64,000 nucleotides of DNA from Micromonospora terminaliae (GCF_009671205.1 NZ_CP045309.1:4774001-4838000), one strand, 5' to 3'; shown: positions 45,298-55,283, counted from the first letter of the stretch. Made by a program: numbers and translations. The notes: generated by a model not told the origin, from the sequence alone.

Positions 45298-46320
45298 CTA
45301 GAGCTGCTCGGTCTCGCGGTAGTCGTCGGTGTCGTAGTCAGCCTCGCCGAAGGCGTCCACGACGTGCGCCGGGTCGAAGTTCGGAGCCGAGTCCTTCAGC
45401 CCCAGGCCCATCCCGGCGAGCTTCATCTTGACCTCGTCGATCGACTTCTGACCGAAGTTGCGGATGTCGAGGAGGTCGGCCTCGGTACGCCCGATGAGCT
45501 CACCAACGGAGTTGATGCCCTCGCGCTTGAGGCAGTTGTAGGAGCGGACGGTCAGGTCCAGCTCCTCGATCGGCAGGGCCAGGTCGGCCGCCAGCTGGGC
45601 GTCCTGCGGGGACGGCCCGATGTCGATGCCCTCGGCGGTCTCGTCCAGCTCCCGGGCCAGCCCGAACAGCTCCACCAGCGTCGAGCCGGCCGAGGCCAGC
45701 GCGGTACGCGGGCCCATCGACGGCTTGGTCTCGACGTCGATGATCAGCCGGTCGAAGTCGGTCCGCTGCTCGACACGGGTCGCCTCGACCCGGTAGGTCA
45801 CCTTGAGCACCGGCGAGTAGATCGAGTCGACCGGGATCCGGCCGATCTCGGCACCCGCCTGCTTGTTCTGCGCCGCGGTGACGTAGCCGCGACCCCGCTC
45901 GACGGTCAGCTCCATGTCGAGCCGGCCCTTGCCGTTGAGGGTGGCGAGCTTCAGGTCCGGGTTGTGCACCGAGACACCGGCCGGGGGCTGGATGTCACCG
46001 GCGGTCACGTCGCCCGGGCCCTGCTTGCGCAGGTACATGCTGACCGGCTCGTCGTGCTCGGAGCTGACGCACAGCTCCTTGATGTTCATGACGAGCTCGA
46101 CCACGTCCTCCTTGACACCGGGGATCGTGGTGAACTCGTGCAGGACACCGTCGATCTTGATCGAGGTGACCGCCGCACCCGGGATGGACGACAGCAGCGT
46201 ACGCCGCAGCGAGTTGCCCAGGGTGTAGCCGAAGCCCGGCTCCAGCGGCTCGATGGTGAACCGGGACCGGGTCTCGTTGATCGACTCTTCGGAGAGAGAC
46301 GGTCGCTGGCTGATGAGCAT
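45298..46320 (-). CDS. rpoA: RNA polymerase alpha subunit
   Basis: 340 aa. N-terminal dimerisation domain ([35 protein letters not shown] opening), insert domain, and a C-terminal DNA/activator-binding domain from about residue 250 ([40 protein letters not shown]). The alphaCTD is the likely contact for activators such as GlnR. A perfect hairpin precedes it, so it may also have its own promoter. Confidence 0.99.
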   Translation of the reverse strand: MLISQRPSLSEESINETRSRFTIEPLEPGFGYTLGNSLRRTLLSSIPGAAVTSIKIDGVLHEFTTIPGVKEDVVELVMNIKELCVSSEHDEPVSMYLRKQGPGDVTAGDIQPPAGVSVHNPDLKLATLNGKGRLDMELTVERGRGYVTAAQNKQAGAEIGRIPVDSIYSPVLKVTYRVEATRVEQRTDFDRLIIDVETKPSMGPRTALASAGSTLVELFGLARELDETAEGIDIGPSPQDAQLAADLALPIEELDLTVRSYNCLKREGINSVGELIGRTEADLLDIRNFGQKSIDEVKMKLAGMGLGLKDSAPNFDPAHVVDAFGEADYDTDDYRETEQL

Positions 46321-46377
46321 CTTTTCTCTTCTCTTCCGGGACGCCCGCTATATGACGCCCACGACACAAACTGTTCC

Positions 46378-46405
46378 GGTGGCCCGCCCCGCGGGGCGGG
46401 CCACC
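46378..46405 (-). terminator. Perfect hairpin between rpsD and rpoA
   Basis: GGTGGCCCGCCCC / GGGGCGGGCCACC, 13 bp around a GC centre, 12 bases after the rpsD stop. After it (minus strand) come an AT-rich CATATAG patch and a purine-rich leader. This would partially separate rpoA-rplQ from the upstream ribosomal genes. Confidence 0.6.
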
Positions 46406-46416
46406 GCAACGAGCCC

Positions 46417-47043
46417 TTACTTGGAGTAGAGCTCGACGATCAGCTGCTCCTGGACCTGGGTGTCGATCACCTGGCGGGCCGGGAGCGAGTGCACGAGGAT
46501 CTTCATCTGGCTGGGGATCGCCTCGAGCCAGGCCGGAACCGCCCGCGAACCGGCCTGAGCCTGCGCCACCAGGAACGGGGTGAGCTGCTTGCTCTTCTCC
46601 CGGACCTCGATGATGTCGTGCTCCTTGACGCGGTACGACGGGATGTCGACCTTCTTGCCGTTCACCGTGAAGTGACCGTGCTTGACCAGCTGGCGGGCCA
46701 TGTCCCGGGAACCGGCGTAGCCGGCCCGGTAGACCACGTTGTCCAGCCGCGACTCGAGGATCTGCAGGAGGACCTCACCGGTCTTCGCCTGCTTGCCCAC
46801 GGCCTCCTCGTAGTAACCGCGGAACTGCTTCTCCAGCACGCCGTAGACCCGGCGGGCCTTCTGCTTCTCACGGAGCTGGAGCAGGTACTCCGTCTCCTTG
46901 GTGCGGCCGCGGCCGTGCTGCCCGGGCGGGAACGGCCGGGACTCGAACGGGCACTTCGGGCCATCGCACTTGCTGCCCTTGAGGAACAGCTTCATCTTCT
47001 CCCGCCGGCAACGGCGGCAGTCAGCACCGGTGTAACGAGCCAT
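46417..47043 (-). CDS. rpsD: 30S ribosomal protein S4
   Basis: 208 aa. ARYTGADCRRCRREKMKLFLKG start carries a Cys-containing N-terminus (CRRC...C) typical of zinc-type S4. S4 RNA-binding domain RLDNVVYRAGYAGSRDMARQLVKHGH, C-terminal SKQLTPFLVAQAQ and PARQVIDTQVQEQLIVELYSK. Primary 16S rRNA binder; often an autogenous regulator of its operon. Confidence 0.98.
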   Translation of the reverse strand: MARYTGADCRRCRREKMKLFLKGSKCDGPKCPFESRPFPPGQHGRGRTKETEYLLQLREKQKARRVYGVLEKQFRGYYEEAVGKQAKTGEVLLQILESRLDNVVYRAGYAGSRDMARQLVKHGHFTVNGKKVDIPSYRVKEHDIIEVREKSKQLTPFLVAQAQAGSRAVPAWLEAIPSQMKILVHSLPARQVIDTQVQEQLIVELYSK

Positions 47044-47056
47044 CTCTCTCTACCTC

Positions 47057-47464
47057 TCAGACCCGACGACGCTTCGGCGGACGGCATCCGTTGTGCGGCT
47101 GCGGGGTGACGTCGGAGATCTGCCCGACCTCCAGCCCGGCGGCCTGCAGCGAACGGATGGCGGTCTCCCGGCCGGAGCCGGGGCCCTTGACGAACACGTC
47201 GACCTTGCGCATGCCGTGATCCATGGCCCGGCGCGCGGCGGCCTCGGCGGCCAGCTGCGCGGCGAACGGGGTCGACTTGCGCGAGCCCTTGAAGCCCACC
47301 TGGCCCGAGGAGGCCCAGGAGATGACGGCACCGGTCGGGTCCGTGATGGACACGATGGTGTTGTTGAAGGTGCTCTTGATGTGCGCCTGCCCGTGGGCGA
47401 CGTTCTTGCGTTCCTTGCGCCGGACCTTCTTGACGGCGGCTCCGGCACGAGCCTTCGGTGGCAT
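47057..47464 (-). CDS. rpsK: 30S ribosomal protein S11
   Basis: 135 aa. ARKERKN-like basic N-terminus, [66 protein letters not shown] and [18 protein letters not shown], all standard S11 blocks on the 30S platform. Confidence 0.98.
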   Translation of the reverse strand: MPPKARAGAAVKKVRRKERKNVAHGQAHIKSTFNNTIVSITDPTGAVISWASSGQVGFKGSRKSTPFAAQLAAEAAARRAMDHGMRKVDVFVKGPGSGRETAIRSLQAAGLEVGQISDVTPQPHNGCRPPKRRRV

Positions 47465-47482
47465 AAGTCTGTGCGCTCCTAG

Positions 47483-47863
47483 TTACTTCTTGCCGGGCTT
47501 CTTCTTGCCGGCGACGGTCCGCTTCGGGCCCTTCCGGGTCCGCGCGTTGGTCTTGGTCCGCTGGCCACGAACGGGCAGGCCCCGGCGGTGCCGGATACCC
47601 GCGTAGCAGCCGATCTCGACCTTGCGGCGGATGTCTGCGGCGACCTCGCGGCGAAGGTCACCTTCAACCTGGTAGTTGGCCTCGATGTGGTCGCGGAGCT
47701 GCACGAGCTCCTCGTCCGTGAGGTCCCGAGCGCGCTTCTCCGGCGAGATGCCGGTGGCGGCGAGCGTCTCCAGGGCACGGGTGCGACCGACCCCGAAGAT
47801 GTAGGTGAGCGCGATCTCCATCCGCTTGTCGCGGGGGAGGTCCACGCCGACTAGACGTGCCAT
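47483..47863 (-). CDS. rpsM: 30S ribosomal protein S13
   Basis: 126 aa. [21 protein letters not shown] start, [12 protein letters not shown] helix-two-turn-helix, [25 protein letters not shown] and the Lys-rich tail that touches tRNA. ATG 47863 gives the family N-terminus; the frame upstream (to 47914) is non-coding. The 264-bp gap to rpmJ holds a small GGTACGC-GCT-GCGTACC hairpin (48021-48037) and no gene. Confidence 0.97.
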   Translation of the reverse strand: MARLVGVDLPRDKRMEIALTYIFGVGRTRALETLAATGISPEKRARDLTDEELVQLRDHIEANYQVEGDLRREVAADIRRKVEIGCYAGIRHRRGLPVRGQRTKTNARTRKGPKRTVAGKKKPGKK

Positions 47864-48127
47864 GTGCGGGCGTACTCCTCGTGATGTTGTGGCGGAGGTG
47901 TGGACCCGTCCCACCCCGCTACCGACCGTCCCTGTCCTTCCGGCGCGTTCAGCGCCGGCGACCGGGATCGGTCGCTGCCCGAGCGGGCCCCGGCCTCCGA
48001 CCGGGGGTCAACCACGAGGGGGTACGCGCTGCGTACCGCTCGCGGCTGGGACGAGCTGGTGATGTGTGTGCCGGATCTGCCACCCGGGCCGGTTCCGCCG
48101 CCGCTCGTCACGGTCGGCGGGAACGGA

Positions 48128-48241
48128 TCAGCCCTGGCGCTGCTTGTGGCGCGGGTCAGAACAGATGATCATGACCCGGCCGTGCCGGCGGATAACCCGG
48201 CACTTGTTGCAGATCCTCTTGACGCTCGGCTTGACCTTCAC
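48128..48241 (-). CDS. rpmJ: 50S ribosomal protein L36
   Basis: 37 aa, found by translating the gap between infA and rpsM. Starting at GTG 48241: [16 protein letters not shown] then [11 protein letters not shown]. Zinc ligands C-x2-C...C...H are all present, so it is the zinc-containing form. AAGG lies 5 bases before the GTG. The in-frame ATG at 48259 would add six residues and has no ribosome-binding site. Confidence 0.95.
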   Translation of the reverse strand: MKVKPSVKRICNKCRVIRRHGRVMIICSDPRHKQRQG

Positions 48242-48333
48242 GGTTGCCTTACTTCCCATCTGGCCCGGAGACGCGACGGTGCGCGACCCGGACGTCGAAG
48301 ACGGACACGGGGACGTCCCGGCCGTCGTCAGGC

Positions 48334-48555
48334 TTACTTGTAGCGGTAGACGATGCGCCCGCGGGTCAGGTCGTACGGCGAGAGTTCGACGACGACCCGG
48401 TCCTCCGGCAGGATGCGGATGTAGTGCTGCCGCATCTTGCCGCTGATGTGAGCCAGCACCTTGTGGCCGTTCGCGAGCTCCACCCGGAACATGGCGTTCG
48501 GCAGGGGCTCGATGACCCGACCCTCGATCTCGATGGCTCCGTCTTTTTTCGGCAT
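48334..48555 (-). CDS. infA: Translation initiation factor IF-1
   Basis: 73 aa, an OB-fold factor binding the 30S A site. [20 protein letters not shown] start, [20 protein letters not shown], and [20 protein letters not shown], the canonical sequence. It lies between a DUF1707 gene and rpmJ. Confidence 0.98.
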   Translation of the reverse strand: MPKKDGAIEIEGRVIEPLPNAMFRVELANGHKVLAHISGKMRQHYIRILPEDRVVVELSPYDLTRGRIVYRYK

Positions 48556-48794
48556 GTCCTCCGCTGTCCTGACGTCGGTTGCTCCGGACGGCCCACAACG
48601 TCTTACACGGGCTGCGGTGAGATTCACCGAGCCCGAGCCAGCCGCGGCTCCGACTCCCACCGAAGCGCAGGGTGGGCATGCCGGAGTGGACGCTGTGCGC
48701 CGATCAGAAAGTGTACGCCCGCCTGCGCGCCGCCGCCAAACCGACCGCCAGGCCCGTCACCTCGGCGGCGGAATTTCGCCGGGTCCGACGGCCC

Positions 48795-48816
48795 GGCTGT
48801 GGCGCGGGCCACAGCC
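48795..48816 (-). terminator. Terminator after the DUF1707 gene
   Basis: GGCTGTGG / CCACAGCC stem with a 6-nt loop, extendable to GTCCG / CGGAC outside. It lies 14 bases past the stop at 48830 and upstream of infA. Confidence 0.55.
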
Positions 48817-48829
48817 TCCGGACGGCGGC

Positions 48830-49333
48830 TCAGCGGCCCCGGCGACGGTCCCGCCGGGCCCGGTCACGCCGCTTGGCGGGGTGCGCCCCGTGGTCGTGGC
48901 CGCCCACGGTGCGCATGAGCAGGAAGAAGCCCCATGGCCCGATCGCCCAGACCGGCCAGTAGTGCCCCAGGTGCCCCGAGCCGAGCGAGGCGAACAACCA
49001 GATCGCGGTGAGGATCGCGGCCACCCGCAGCCACGGCGACCAGATCGCGAGCAGCCAGCCGCTGCCCCGCCCCCGGTCCACGACCGGGGCGCCGGTGCCG
49101 GTGGGCGCGGCCGGCGCCGCCGGGGCCACGGCGGCGCGCTGCGCGGGCGCCGGTCCGGGCAGGTCGGCCACCACCGCATCCAGGTCGGCGTAGGTCTTCG
49201 CCCCGTACGCGCGGCCCAGCCGCTCGTCGTACTCGTGCAGGTTGAGCCGGCCCTCCTCCAGGGCCGCCCGGAGCCGCTCCGCCGTGGCCTCCCGGTCGGC
49301 GTCGGCCGCCCGCATCCCGCTCCGCCCGTCCAT
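48830..49333 (-). CDS. DUF1707 membrane protein
   Basis: 167 aa. The N-terminal DUF1707 domain (MRAADADREATAERLRAALEEGRLNLHEYDERL pattern, residues ~7-55) is a small helical domain common in actinobacteria. After a Pro/Ala linker come two hydrophobic segments (WLRVAAILTAIWLFASLG, then YWPVWAIGPWGFFLLM) and a very basic tail. Function unknown. ATG 49333 is used; ATG 49345 would add four residues. It sits between map and infA, an insertion into the usual secY-adk-map-infA run. Confidence 0.85.
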   Translation of the reverse strand: MDGRSGMRAADADREATAERLRAALEEGRLNLHEYDERLGRAYGAKTYADLDAVVADLPGPAPAQRAAVAPAAPAAPTGTGAPVVDRGRGSGWLLAIWSPWLRVAAILTAIWLFASLGSGHLGHYWPVWAIGPWGFFLLMRTVGGHDHGAHPAKRRDRARRDRRRGR

Positions 49334-49454
49334 GAGGGCAAGCATGCCACCGGCGCGCCACCGCCCGACATCCCCGTTCGCGGAAGGCGAGCGGATCGCC
49401 AGGCGGACAGCGGGGCCGGAACCGCCCGGGCCGCCCGGAACCGGGCCGGACCGG

Positions 49455-50306
49455 TCAGACCGCCGGAGAATCCGCCGTCTGGCGGGAGGTGACCAGATCG
49501 CCGAGCCGGGCCCGCCCGCCGTCCTCGGCGGTCAGCACCCACACGCCGTCGTCCAGCAGCGCCATCGAGTGCTCGACGTGCACCGCCATCGACCGGTCCC
49601 GGGTCACCACGGTCCAGCCGTCCGACAGCTCGACCGTGCGCGGGGAGCCCATGGTGATCATCGGCTCGATGGCCAGGGCCAGGCCGGGCACCAGGCGCGG
49701 GCCCTTGCCCGGGCGCCCGTGGTTGAGCACGTGCGGGTCCTGGTGCATCTCGGTGCCGATGCCGTGCCCGCCGTAGCCGTCGACGATGCCGTACCGGCCG
49801 CCCTTGCGGACCGCGGTCTCCACGGCGTGCGAGATGTCGGTGAGCCGGCCCTTGCCGCTCGCCGCACCCCGGGCGGCGGCGGCGATGCCGGCCCACATGG
49901 CGTCCTCGGCGACCGCCGCCATCTTCAGCAGGGCCGGCTCGACCTCGCCGACCCCGACCGTGATGGCCGCGTCACCGTGCCAGCCGTTGAGGACCGCGCC
50001 GCAGTCGATCGAGATCAGGTCGCCCTCGCGGAGCACCTGCGTCGACGCCGGGATCGCGTGCACGACCTGCTCGTTGACGGAGGAGCAGATCGACGCCGGG
50101 AAGCCGTGGTAGCCCTTGAACGACGGGACCGCGCCGGCCTCCCGGATGGTGGCCTCGGCGATCGCGTCGAGATCGGCGGTGGACACGCCCGGGGCCACCG
50201 CCTCCCGCATCCGTCGCAGCGCACGGGCGACCACCAGACCGGCGGCCCGCATCAGCTCGATCTGCTCGGGGGTCTTCAGCTGGATGTCCAGCTGGGGACG
50301 GCGCAT
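49455..50306 (-). CDS. map: Methionine aminopeptidase, type I
   Basis: 283 aa, removes N-terminal Met from new proteins. The five metal ligands are recognisable: Asp in ISIDCGA, Asp in WHGDAAI, His in GGHGIGTEMH, Glu in AIEPMI and Glu in VEHSMAL. The GYHGFPASICSSVNEQVVH block supplies the catalytic His. ATG 50306 gives the normal N-terminus; the further-upstream frame is intergenic. Confidence 0.97.
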   Translation of the reverse strand: MRRPQLDIQLKTPEQIELMRAAGLVVARALRRMREAVAPGVSTADLDAIAEATIREAGAVPSFKGYHGFPASICSSVNEQVVHAIPASTQVLREGDLISIDCGAVLNGWHGDAAITVGVGEVEPALLKMAAVAEDAMWAGIAAAARGAASGKGRLTDISHAVETAVRKGGRYGIVDGYGGHGIGTEMHQDPHVLNHGRPGKGPRLVPGLALAIEPMITMGSPRTVELSDGWTVVTRDRSMAVHVEHSMALLDDGVWVLTAEDGGRARLGDLVTSRQTADSPAV

Positions 50307-50395
50307 GGAGGCGTTACCTTTCGTTGCGCGGAACAGCGGGGCACGTCGCACGTACCCCGCTGTTCGCACTCTATCCGCCGGAGGCCGGCGGGACG

Positions 50396-51049
50396 TCAGC
50401 CGCTGTACGAGCGGAGGGCGTCGATGGCACGGACGGTGACGTCCTCCACCGGGCCGGTCGCGTCGATGCCGACGAGCTTGCCCTGGGCGCCGTAGTAGTC
50501 GACCAGCGGCGCGGTCTTCTCGGCGTACTCCCGCAGCCGGGCCGCGATGGTCTCCGGCTTGTCGTCGTCGCGCTGGAACAGCTCGGCGCCGCAGCGGTCG
50601 CAGACGCCCTCGCGGGTGGTGGCGTCGAACTCGACGTGCCAGATCTTGCCGCAGCCCCGGCAGGTACGCCGGCCGGAGAGCCGCCGGATCACCTCGTCGT
50701 CGTCGACGACCAGTTCCAGCACCAGGTCCAGTGCGGTGCCGAGGTCGGCGAGGAGCTTGTCCAGCGCGGCCGCCTGCGGCGTGGTGCGCGGGAAGCCGTC
50801 GAGGAGGAAGCCCTCGCCGGCGTCCGGCTCGGCGAGCCGGTCCCGCACCATGTTGATGGTGACCTCGTCCGGGACCAGCTTGCCGGCGTCCATGTACCGC
50901 TTGGCCTCGACTCCCAGGGGCGTGCCCTGGGAGACGTTGGCCCGGAAGATGTCACCGGTCGAGATCTTCGGCACCGAGAGGTGAGCGGCGATGAACTCCG
51001 CCTGCGTGCCCTTGCCCGCGCCCGGCGGGCCAACCAGAACGAGTCGCAT
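50396..51049 (-). CDS. adk: Adenylate kinase
   Basis: 217 aa. P-loop GPPGAGKGT at residues 7-15, AMP-binding ISTGDIFR and [10 protein letters not shown], and a long LID carrying a four-Cys zinc site (CRGCGK and CDRCGA). The zinc-type LID is typical of Gram-positive enzymes but not of all actinobacteria, so it is worth noting. The start directly follows the secY stop (51050), zero spacing. Confidence 0.97.
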   Translation of the reverse strand: MRLVLVGPPGAGKGTQAEFIAAHLSVPKISTGDIFRANVSQGTPLGVEAKRYMDAGKLVPDEVTINMVRDRLAEPDAGEGFLLDGFPRTTPQAAALDKLLADLGTALDLVLELVVDDDEVIRRLSGRRTCRGCGKIWHVEFDATTREGVCDRCGAELFQRDDDKPETIAARLREYAEKTAPLVDYYGAQGKLVGIDATGPVEDVTVRAIDALRSYSG

Positions 51050-52375
51050 CTACCGCAGGAACCCTTCGTAGTTCCGCTGCATGAGTTGGCTCTCGATCTG
51101 CTTCACGGTCTCCAGACCGACGCCGACCATGATGAGCACAGCGGTGCCGCCGAACGGGAAGTTCTGGAACTGCTGGTTGGCGAGCCAGATGAAGAAGAAG
51201 TTCGGCAGGACCGCGACGATGCCCAGGTAGAGCGCACCCGGCAGGGTGATCCGGCTGAGGATGAAGTCGAGGTACTCGGCGGTCGGCTTGCCGGGGCGGA
51301 TGCCCGGCACGAAACCGCCGTACTTCTTCATGTTGTCCGCGACCTCGGTCGGGTTGAACGTGATCGACACGTAGAAGTACGTGAAGAAGATGATCAGCAG
51401 GAAGTAGATCGCGATGTGCTCGGGCGCGCTCGCCTTCACGATGTGGTTCTGGATCCAGGCCTGGGTCTTGCCCGGGTTGTTCTGGTCGAAGAACTGGAGG
51501 GCGAGCGTCGGCAGGTAGAGCAGCGACGAGGCGAAGATGACCGGGATGACACCGGCCTGGTTCACCTTGAGCGGGATGTACGTGGACGTGCCGCCGTACA
51601 TGCGCCGGCCGATCATGCGCTTGGCGTACTGCACCGGGATCCGGCGCTGCGCCTGCTCGATGAAGGTGACCGCCGTGATGACGACCAGGACCAGGACGAT
51701 GACCAGGACGAACCAGCCCCAGCCCTTCTGGGTCTTGATCTTCCAGCCCTCGCTGGGGAGCCGGGCCGCGATCGAGGTGAAGATCAGGACGGACATGCCG
51801 TTGCCGACGCCGCGGTCGGTGATCAGCTCACCGAGCCACATCACCACGCCGGTGCCGGCGGTCATCGTCATGACCAGGATGGTCAGCGTCAGCCAGTCCG
51901 GGATGCCGGTGCCCCGCGGGACGATCGGGAACTGGTCGCACTGGTTGTTGAAGAGCTGACCCGAGCGCGCCAGCGCCACGAACGCCGAGGACTGGAGGAT
52001 GCCCAGGCCCAGCGTGAGGTAGCGGGTGTACTGGGTGATCTTCGCCTGGCCGGCCTGACCCTCCTTGCGGAGCTGCTCCAGGCGCGGGATGACCACGGTC
52101 AGCAGCTGCAGGATGATCGACGCGGTGATGTAGGGCATGATGCCCAGCGCGAAGACCGAGAGCTGGAGCAGCGCGCCCCCGGAGAAGAGGTCCAGCAGGC
52201 CCAGCACGCCGGTGCCGCCCTGGACGGTGTCGAGGCACTTCTGCACGTTGCCGTACGAGACACCCGGGCTGGGCAGCGTGGCGCCGAGCCGGTAGACCGC
52301 GATGATGCCTACTGTGAACAGCAGCTTCTTGCGCAGGTCAGGCGTACGGAACGCACTGAGAAAGGCGGACAGCAA
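51050..52375 (-). CDS. secY: Protein translocase subunit SecY
   Basis: 441 aa, ten TM helices forming the Sec channel. It has the plug/TM2a region GVLGLLDLFSGGALLQLSVFALGIMPYITASI-type sequence, QYTRYLTLGLGILQS, the cytoplasmic loop RRIPVQYAKRM, and the C-terminal SQLMQRNYEGFLR. TTG 52375 is the start, with AGGAGG 6 bases upstream. A terminator after rplO and a 234-bp gap precede it, so it starts its own unit secY-adk-map. Confidence 0.98.
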   Translation of the reverse strand: MLSAFLSAFRTPDLRKKLLFTVGIIAVYRLGATLPSPGVSYGNVQKCLDTVQGGTGVLGLLDLFSGGALLQLSVFALGIMPYITASIILQLLTVVIPRLEQLRKEGQAGQAKITQYTRYLTLGLGILQSSAFVALARSGQLFNNQCDQFPIVPRGTGIPDWLTLTILVMTMTAGTGVVMWLGELITDRGVGNGMSVLIFTSIAARLPSEGWKIKTQKGWGWFVLVIVLVLVVITAVTFIEQAQRRIPVQYAKRMIGRRMYGGTSTYIPLKVNQAGVIPVIFASSLLYLPTLALQFFDQNNPGKTQAWIQNHIVKASAPEHIAIYFLLIIFFTYFYVSITFNPTEVADNMKKYGGFVPGIRPGKPTAEYLDFILSRITLPGALYLGIVAVLPNFFFIWLANQQFQNFPFGGTAVLIMVGVGLETVKQIESQLMQRNYEGFLR

Positions 52376-52563
52376 CTTCTTCCTCCTGCGCTACGCGGGC
52401 CGCCGGTGATGATCCCTGGCGGAGCGGGGTGGGTGCCGGGCGGACCGCCCGATATCCATAGCTGGGAAGGGACTCTAACAGCCCGATCCCGGTCCGGGCA
52501 GATGTGCCCGGCTACATAAAACGAATCCGATGTTACCCGGCGCACATGTGCCAGGTAGAGCAC

Positions 52564-52599
52564 GGCGCCCGCCCAGTTGCGGACAACTGAGCGGGCGCC
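52564..52599 (-). terminator. Terminator after rplO
   Basis: GGCGCCCGC(c)CAGTTG / CAACTG(a)GCGGGCGCC, 15 paired bases plus one mismatch and a CGGA loop, 10 bases past the rplO stop. Marks the end of the spc unit before secY. Confidence 0.75.
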
Positions 52600-52609
52600 A
52601 TGACGTGCC

Positions 52610-53053
52610 TTACAGCTCGGTGACCGAGCCGCCGGCCGCGGTGATCTTCTCCTTGGCCGACGCGCTGAACGCGTGCGCCGACACCTGGAGAGCCACGCCG
52701 CCGAGGTCGCCGGTGCCGAGCACCTTGACCGGGTGGCCCTTGCGGACCGCGCCGACCTCGACCAGCTCGGACGGGCCGACCTGGCCGCCGTTCGGGAAGA
52801 GCTCGGCGAGCCGGTCCAGGTTGACCACCTGGAAGACGACCTTGAACTTGTTCTTGAAGCCCTTCAGCTTCGGCAGGCGCATGTGGATGGGCATCTGCCC
52901 ACCCTCGAACGCCGCCGAGATGTTCTTCCGGGCCTTGGAACCCTTGGTACCGCGACCGGCGGTCTTGCCCTTCGAGCCCTCACCGCGACCCACGCGGGTC
53001 TTGTCGGTCTTGGCTCCGGGCGCCGGGCGCAGGTGGTGCACCTTGATCGTCAT
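52610..53053 (-). CDS. rplO: 50S ribosomal protein L15
   Basis: 147 aa. [41 protein letters not shown] glycine-rich N-terminus (given in part), [18 protein letters not shown] and the C-terminal [16 protein letters not shown]. The ATG overlaps the rpmD stop by one base. Confidence 0.97.
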   Translation of the reverse strand: MTIKVHHLRPAPGAKTDKTRVGRGEGSKGKTAGRGTKGSKARKNISAAFEGGQMPIHMRLPKLKGFKNKFKVVFQVVNLDRLAELFPNGGQVGPSELVEVGAVRKGHPVKVLGTGDLGGVALQVSAHAFSASAKEKITAAGGSVTEL

Positions 53054-53235
53054 TACTCGACCTCCTCGACCTTCACGAGGTGGTTGACCGTGAAGATCAT
53101 GCCCCGGATCTCCGGCCGGTCCTCCTTGACCACCACGTCGTTGATCCGCTTGAGACCGAGCGAACGCAGCGAGTCACGCTGGTTCTTCTTGGTCCCGATC
53201 TCGGACCGGACCTGGGTGACCTTCAGGCGTGCCAT
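53053..53235 (-). CDS. rpmD: 50S ribosomal protein L30
   Basis: 60 aa: [37 protein letters not shown] and [18 protein letters not shown] 53235 overlaps the rpsE stop by one base; the frame upstream of it belongs to rpsE in another phase. Confidence 0.97.
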   Translation of the reverse strand: MARLKVTQVRSEIGTKKNQRDSLRSLGLKRINDVVVKEDRPEIRGMIFTVNHLVKVEEVE

Positions 53236-53849
53236 CAGGACGCCACCCCCGCCCGCGACGCCAGCATGGCGGCCGGCGCGACGTCCTCGACCGGCAGACC
53301 ACGACGGGCCGCGACCTGCTCCGGCGACTCGAGCGCCTTCAGGGCCGCCACCGTGGCGTGCACGATGTTGATCGGGTTGGACGAGCCGAGGCTCTTGGAG
53401 AGCACGTCGTGGATGCCCGCGCACTCCAGCACGGCACGCACCGGACCGCCGGCGATGACACCCGTACCGGCCGAGGCCGGCTTGAGCAGCACCACACCGG
53501 CCGCGTCCTCGCCCTGCACCGGGTGCGGGATCGACTGACCGATCCGCGGCACCTTGAAGAAGTGCTTCTTGGCCTCCTCGACACCCTTGGCGATCGCCGC
53601 GGGCACCTCCTTGGCCTTTCCGTAGCCCACACCGACGGTGCCGTCGCCGTCGCCCACGATCACCAGGGCGGTGAAGCTGAAGCGACGACCGCCCTTCACG
53701 ACCTTGGCGACGCGGTTGATCGCGACGACCCGCTCGAGGTGCGGGGTCTTCTCGACGGGCGCGTTTCCGCGGCCGCCCTCACGGCGGTTGTCGCGGCGAC
53801 CACCCTCGTTGCCACCGGACCCGCCGCCACGGCGCTGTTGACCTGGCAT
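53235..53849 (-). CDS. rpsE: 30S ribosomal protein S5
   Basis: 204 aa. A ~30-residue Gly/Arg-rich N-terminal extension, then [23 protein letters not shown] (double-stranded RNA-binding-like domain), [20 protein letters not shown] and the C-terminal [15 protein letters not shown] and [11 protein letters not shown]. Helps decoding accuracy on the 30S. Confidence 0.97.
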   Translation of the reverse strand: MPGQQRRGGGSGGNEGGRRDNRREGGRGNAPVEKTPHLERVVAINRVAKVVKGGRRFSFTALVIVGDGDGTVGVGYGKAKEVPAAIAKGVEEAKKHFFKVPRIGQSIPHPVQGEDAAGVVLLKPASAGTGVIAGGPVRAVLECAGIHDVLSKSLGSSNPINIVHATVAALKALESPEQVAARRGLPVEDVAPAAMLASRAGVAS

Positions 53850-53882
53850 CAGCAGCCTTCCTTCTCTCTCGTGACGGGGTTT

Positions 53883-54272
53883 CTAGAACTCGAGCCCGGC
53901 TTCGCGGGCGGCGTCGGCAAGCGCGGCGACCCGCCCCGCGTACCGGTTGCCACCGCGGTCGAAGACGACCTTCGAGACGCCGACGGCCTTGGCCCGCTCG
54001 GCGAGCAGGGCGCCGACCTTGCCGGCCAGGGCGCTCTTGTCGCCCTCGACGCCGCGCAGCGAGGCGTCCATGGTCGAGGCCGACGCCAGGGTGTGACCCT
54101 TGGTGTCGTCCACGATCTGGGCGACCATGTGCCGCAGGGAGCGGGTGACGACCAGGCGGGGACGCTCGGTGGTGCCACTGACGTTCTTGCGGACCCGGAA
54201 GTGCCGGCGCGCACGCCCGACGGCACGCTTGGCGGCGACGCCGCGGCGGCGCTTGAGCAGCGTGGCGCTCAC
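53883..54272 (-). CDS. rplR: 50S ribosomal protein L18
   Basis: 129 aa, binds 5S r[49 protein letters not shown] and [31 protein letters not shown] 54272 overlaps the rplF stop (GTGA). Confidence 0.97.
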   Translation of the reverse strand: MSATLLKRRRGVAAKRAVGRARRHFRVRKNVSGTTERPRLVVTRSLRHMVAQIVDDTKGHTLASASTMDASLRGVEGDKSALAGKVGALLAERAKAVGVSKVVFDRGGNRYAGRVAALADAAREAGLEF

Positions 54273-54811
54273 TTCTTACCTGCCTTTCCAGCCTTGCGGC
54301 GGATGACCTCGCCCTGGTACTTCACGCCCTTGCCCTTGTAGGGCTCCGGCGGGCGGATCTTCCGGATGTTGGCGGCAACCTCGCCGACCTGCTGCTTGTC
54401 GATGCCGGCCACGTGGAACAGCGTCGGCCGCTCCACCGTGAACGTGATGCCCTCCGGGGCCGGGACCAGCACCGGGTGCGAGAACCCGAGGGCGAACTCG
54501 AGGTCCTTGCCCTTGGCGGTCACGCGGTAACCGGTACCGGCGATCTCGAGGCTCTTGCGGTAGCCCTCGGTCACGCCGACGATCATGTTGGCCACCAGCG
54601 TACGGCTCAGGCCGTGCAGCTCCTTGGCCTTGCGCTCGTCGTTGGGCCGGTTGACGTGCACCTGGCCGTCCTCGGCGCGCTCCGCCGTGATGGGCTCGGC
54701 GAGCGTGTGCGACAGCTCGCCCTTGGGGCCCTTGACCTTGACGGTCTGGCCGTCGATGGTGATCTCGACGCCGGCTGGCACCGGGATCGACTTACGTCCA
54801 ATACGCGACAT
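54269..54811 (-). CDS. rplF: 50S ribosomal protein L6
   Basis: 180 aa. [52 protein letters not shown] and the C-terminal [17 protein letters not shown], the two-domain L6. ATG 54811 is the family start; the upstream frame to 54859 overlaps rpsH. Confidence 0.98.
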   Translation of the reverse strand: MSRIGRKSIPVPAGVEITIDGQTVKVKGPKGELSHTLAEPITAERAEDGQVHVNRPNDERKAKELHGLSRTLVANMIVGVTEGYRKSLEIAGTGYRVTAKGKDLEFALGFSHPVLVPAPEGITFTVERPTLFHVAGIDKQQVGEVAANIRKIRPPEPYKGKGVKYQGEVIRRKAGKAGKK

Positions 54812-54827
54812 TTCTACCTGTCTCCCG

Positions 54828-55235
54828 TTACCAGACGAAGGCGAGGACTTCCCCGCCAACGCTCCGCTTGCGGGCCTGCCGGTCGGTGAGCAGCCCCTGG
54901 GACGTCGAAATGATCGCCACGCCCAGCCCGCCGAGCACCCGCGGGAGCCCGTCCGACTTGGCGTACACCCGGAGACCGGGCTTGGACACGCGCTTGATGC
55001 CGGCCAGGCTCCGCTCCCGGTTCTGGCCGTACTTCAGCTCGACGACCAGTCGCTTGCCGACGGCGCCCTCCTCGGGCTCCTCGACCGACCAGGTGGCGAT
55101 GTAACCCTCGGCCTTGAGGACCTCGGCGATGTTCGCCTTGATCTTCGAGTAGGGCATCGTCACCCGGTCGTGGTACGCCTGGTTGGCGTTACGCAGACGC
55201 GTGAGCATGTCTGCGATCGGGTCGGTCATCGTCAT
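54828..55235 (-). CDS. rpsH: 30S ribosomal protein S8
   Basis: 135 aa. [39 protein letters not shown], and the C-terminal [20 protein letters not shown] and [12 protein letters not shown] 55235 gives the usual length. A TTG at 55247 directly abuts the ribosome-binding site and is rejected. S8 is the known translational repressor of spc operons. Confidence 0.97.
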   Translation of the reverse strand: MTMTDPIADMLTRLRNANQAYHDRVTMPYSKIKANIAEVLKAEGYIATWSVEEPEEGAVGKRLVVELKYGQNRERSLAGIKRVSKPGLRVYAKSDGLPRVLGGLGVAIISTSQGLLTDRQARKRSVGGEVLAFVW

Positions 55236-55264
55236 GAAATTCGTCAACCTTTCTCGCCGGGGTT

Positions 55265-55283
55265 CCCCGGGCCAGGCCCGGGG
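55265..55283 (-). promoter_or_regulatory. Hairpin between rpsN and rpsH
   Basis: CCCCGGGCC-A-GGCCCGGGG in the 96-bp gap after rpsN, 30 bases before the rpsH start. It may be a processing or partial termination site, or part of an S8-responsive structure. Confidence 0.4.

Noticed and set aside
47864..48127. Extra gene between rpmJ and rpsM
   Set aside because: Open frames there are low-complexity in both strands and lack ribosome-binding sites; only a short hairpin is visible.
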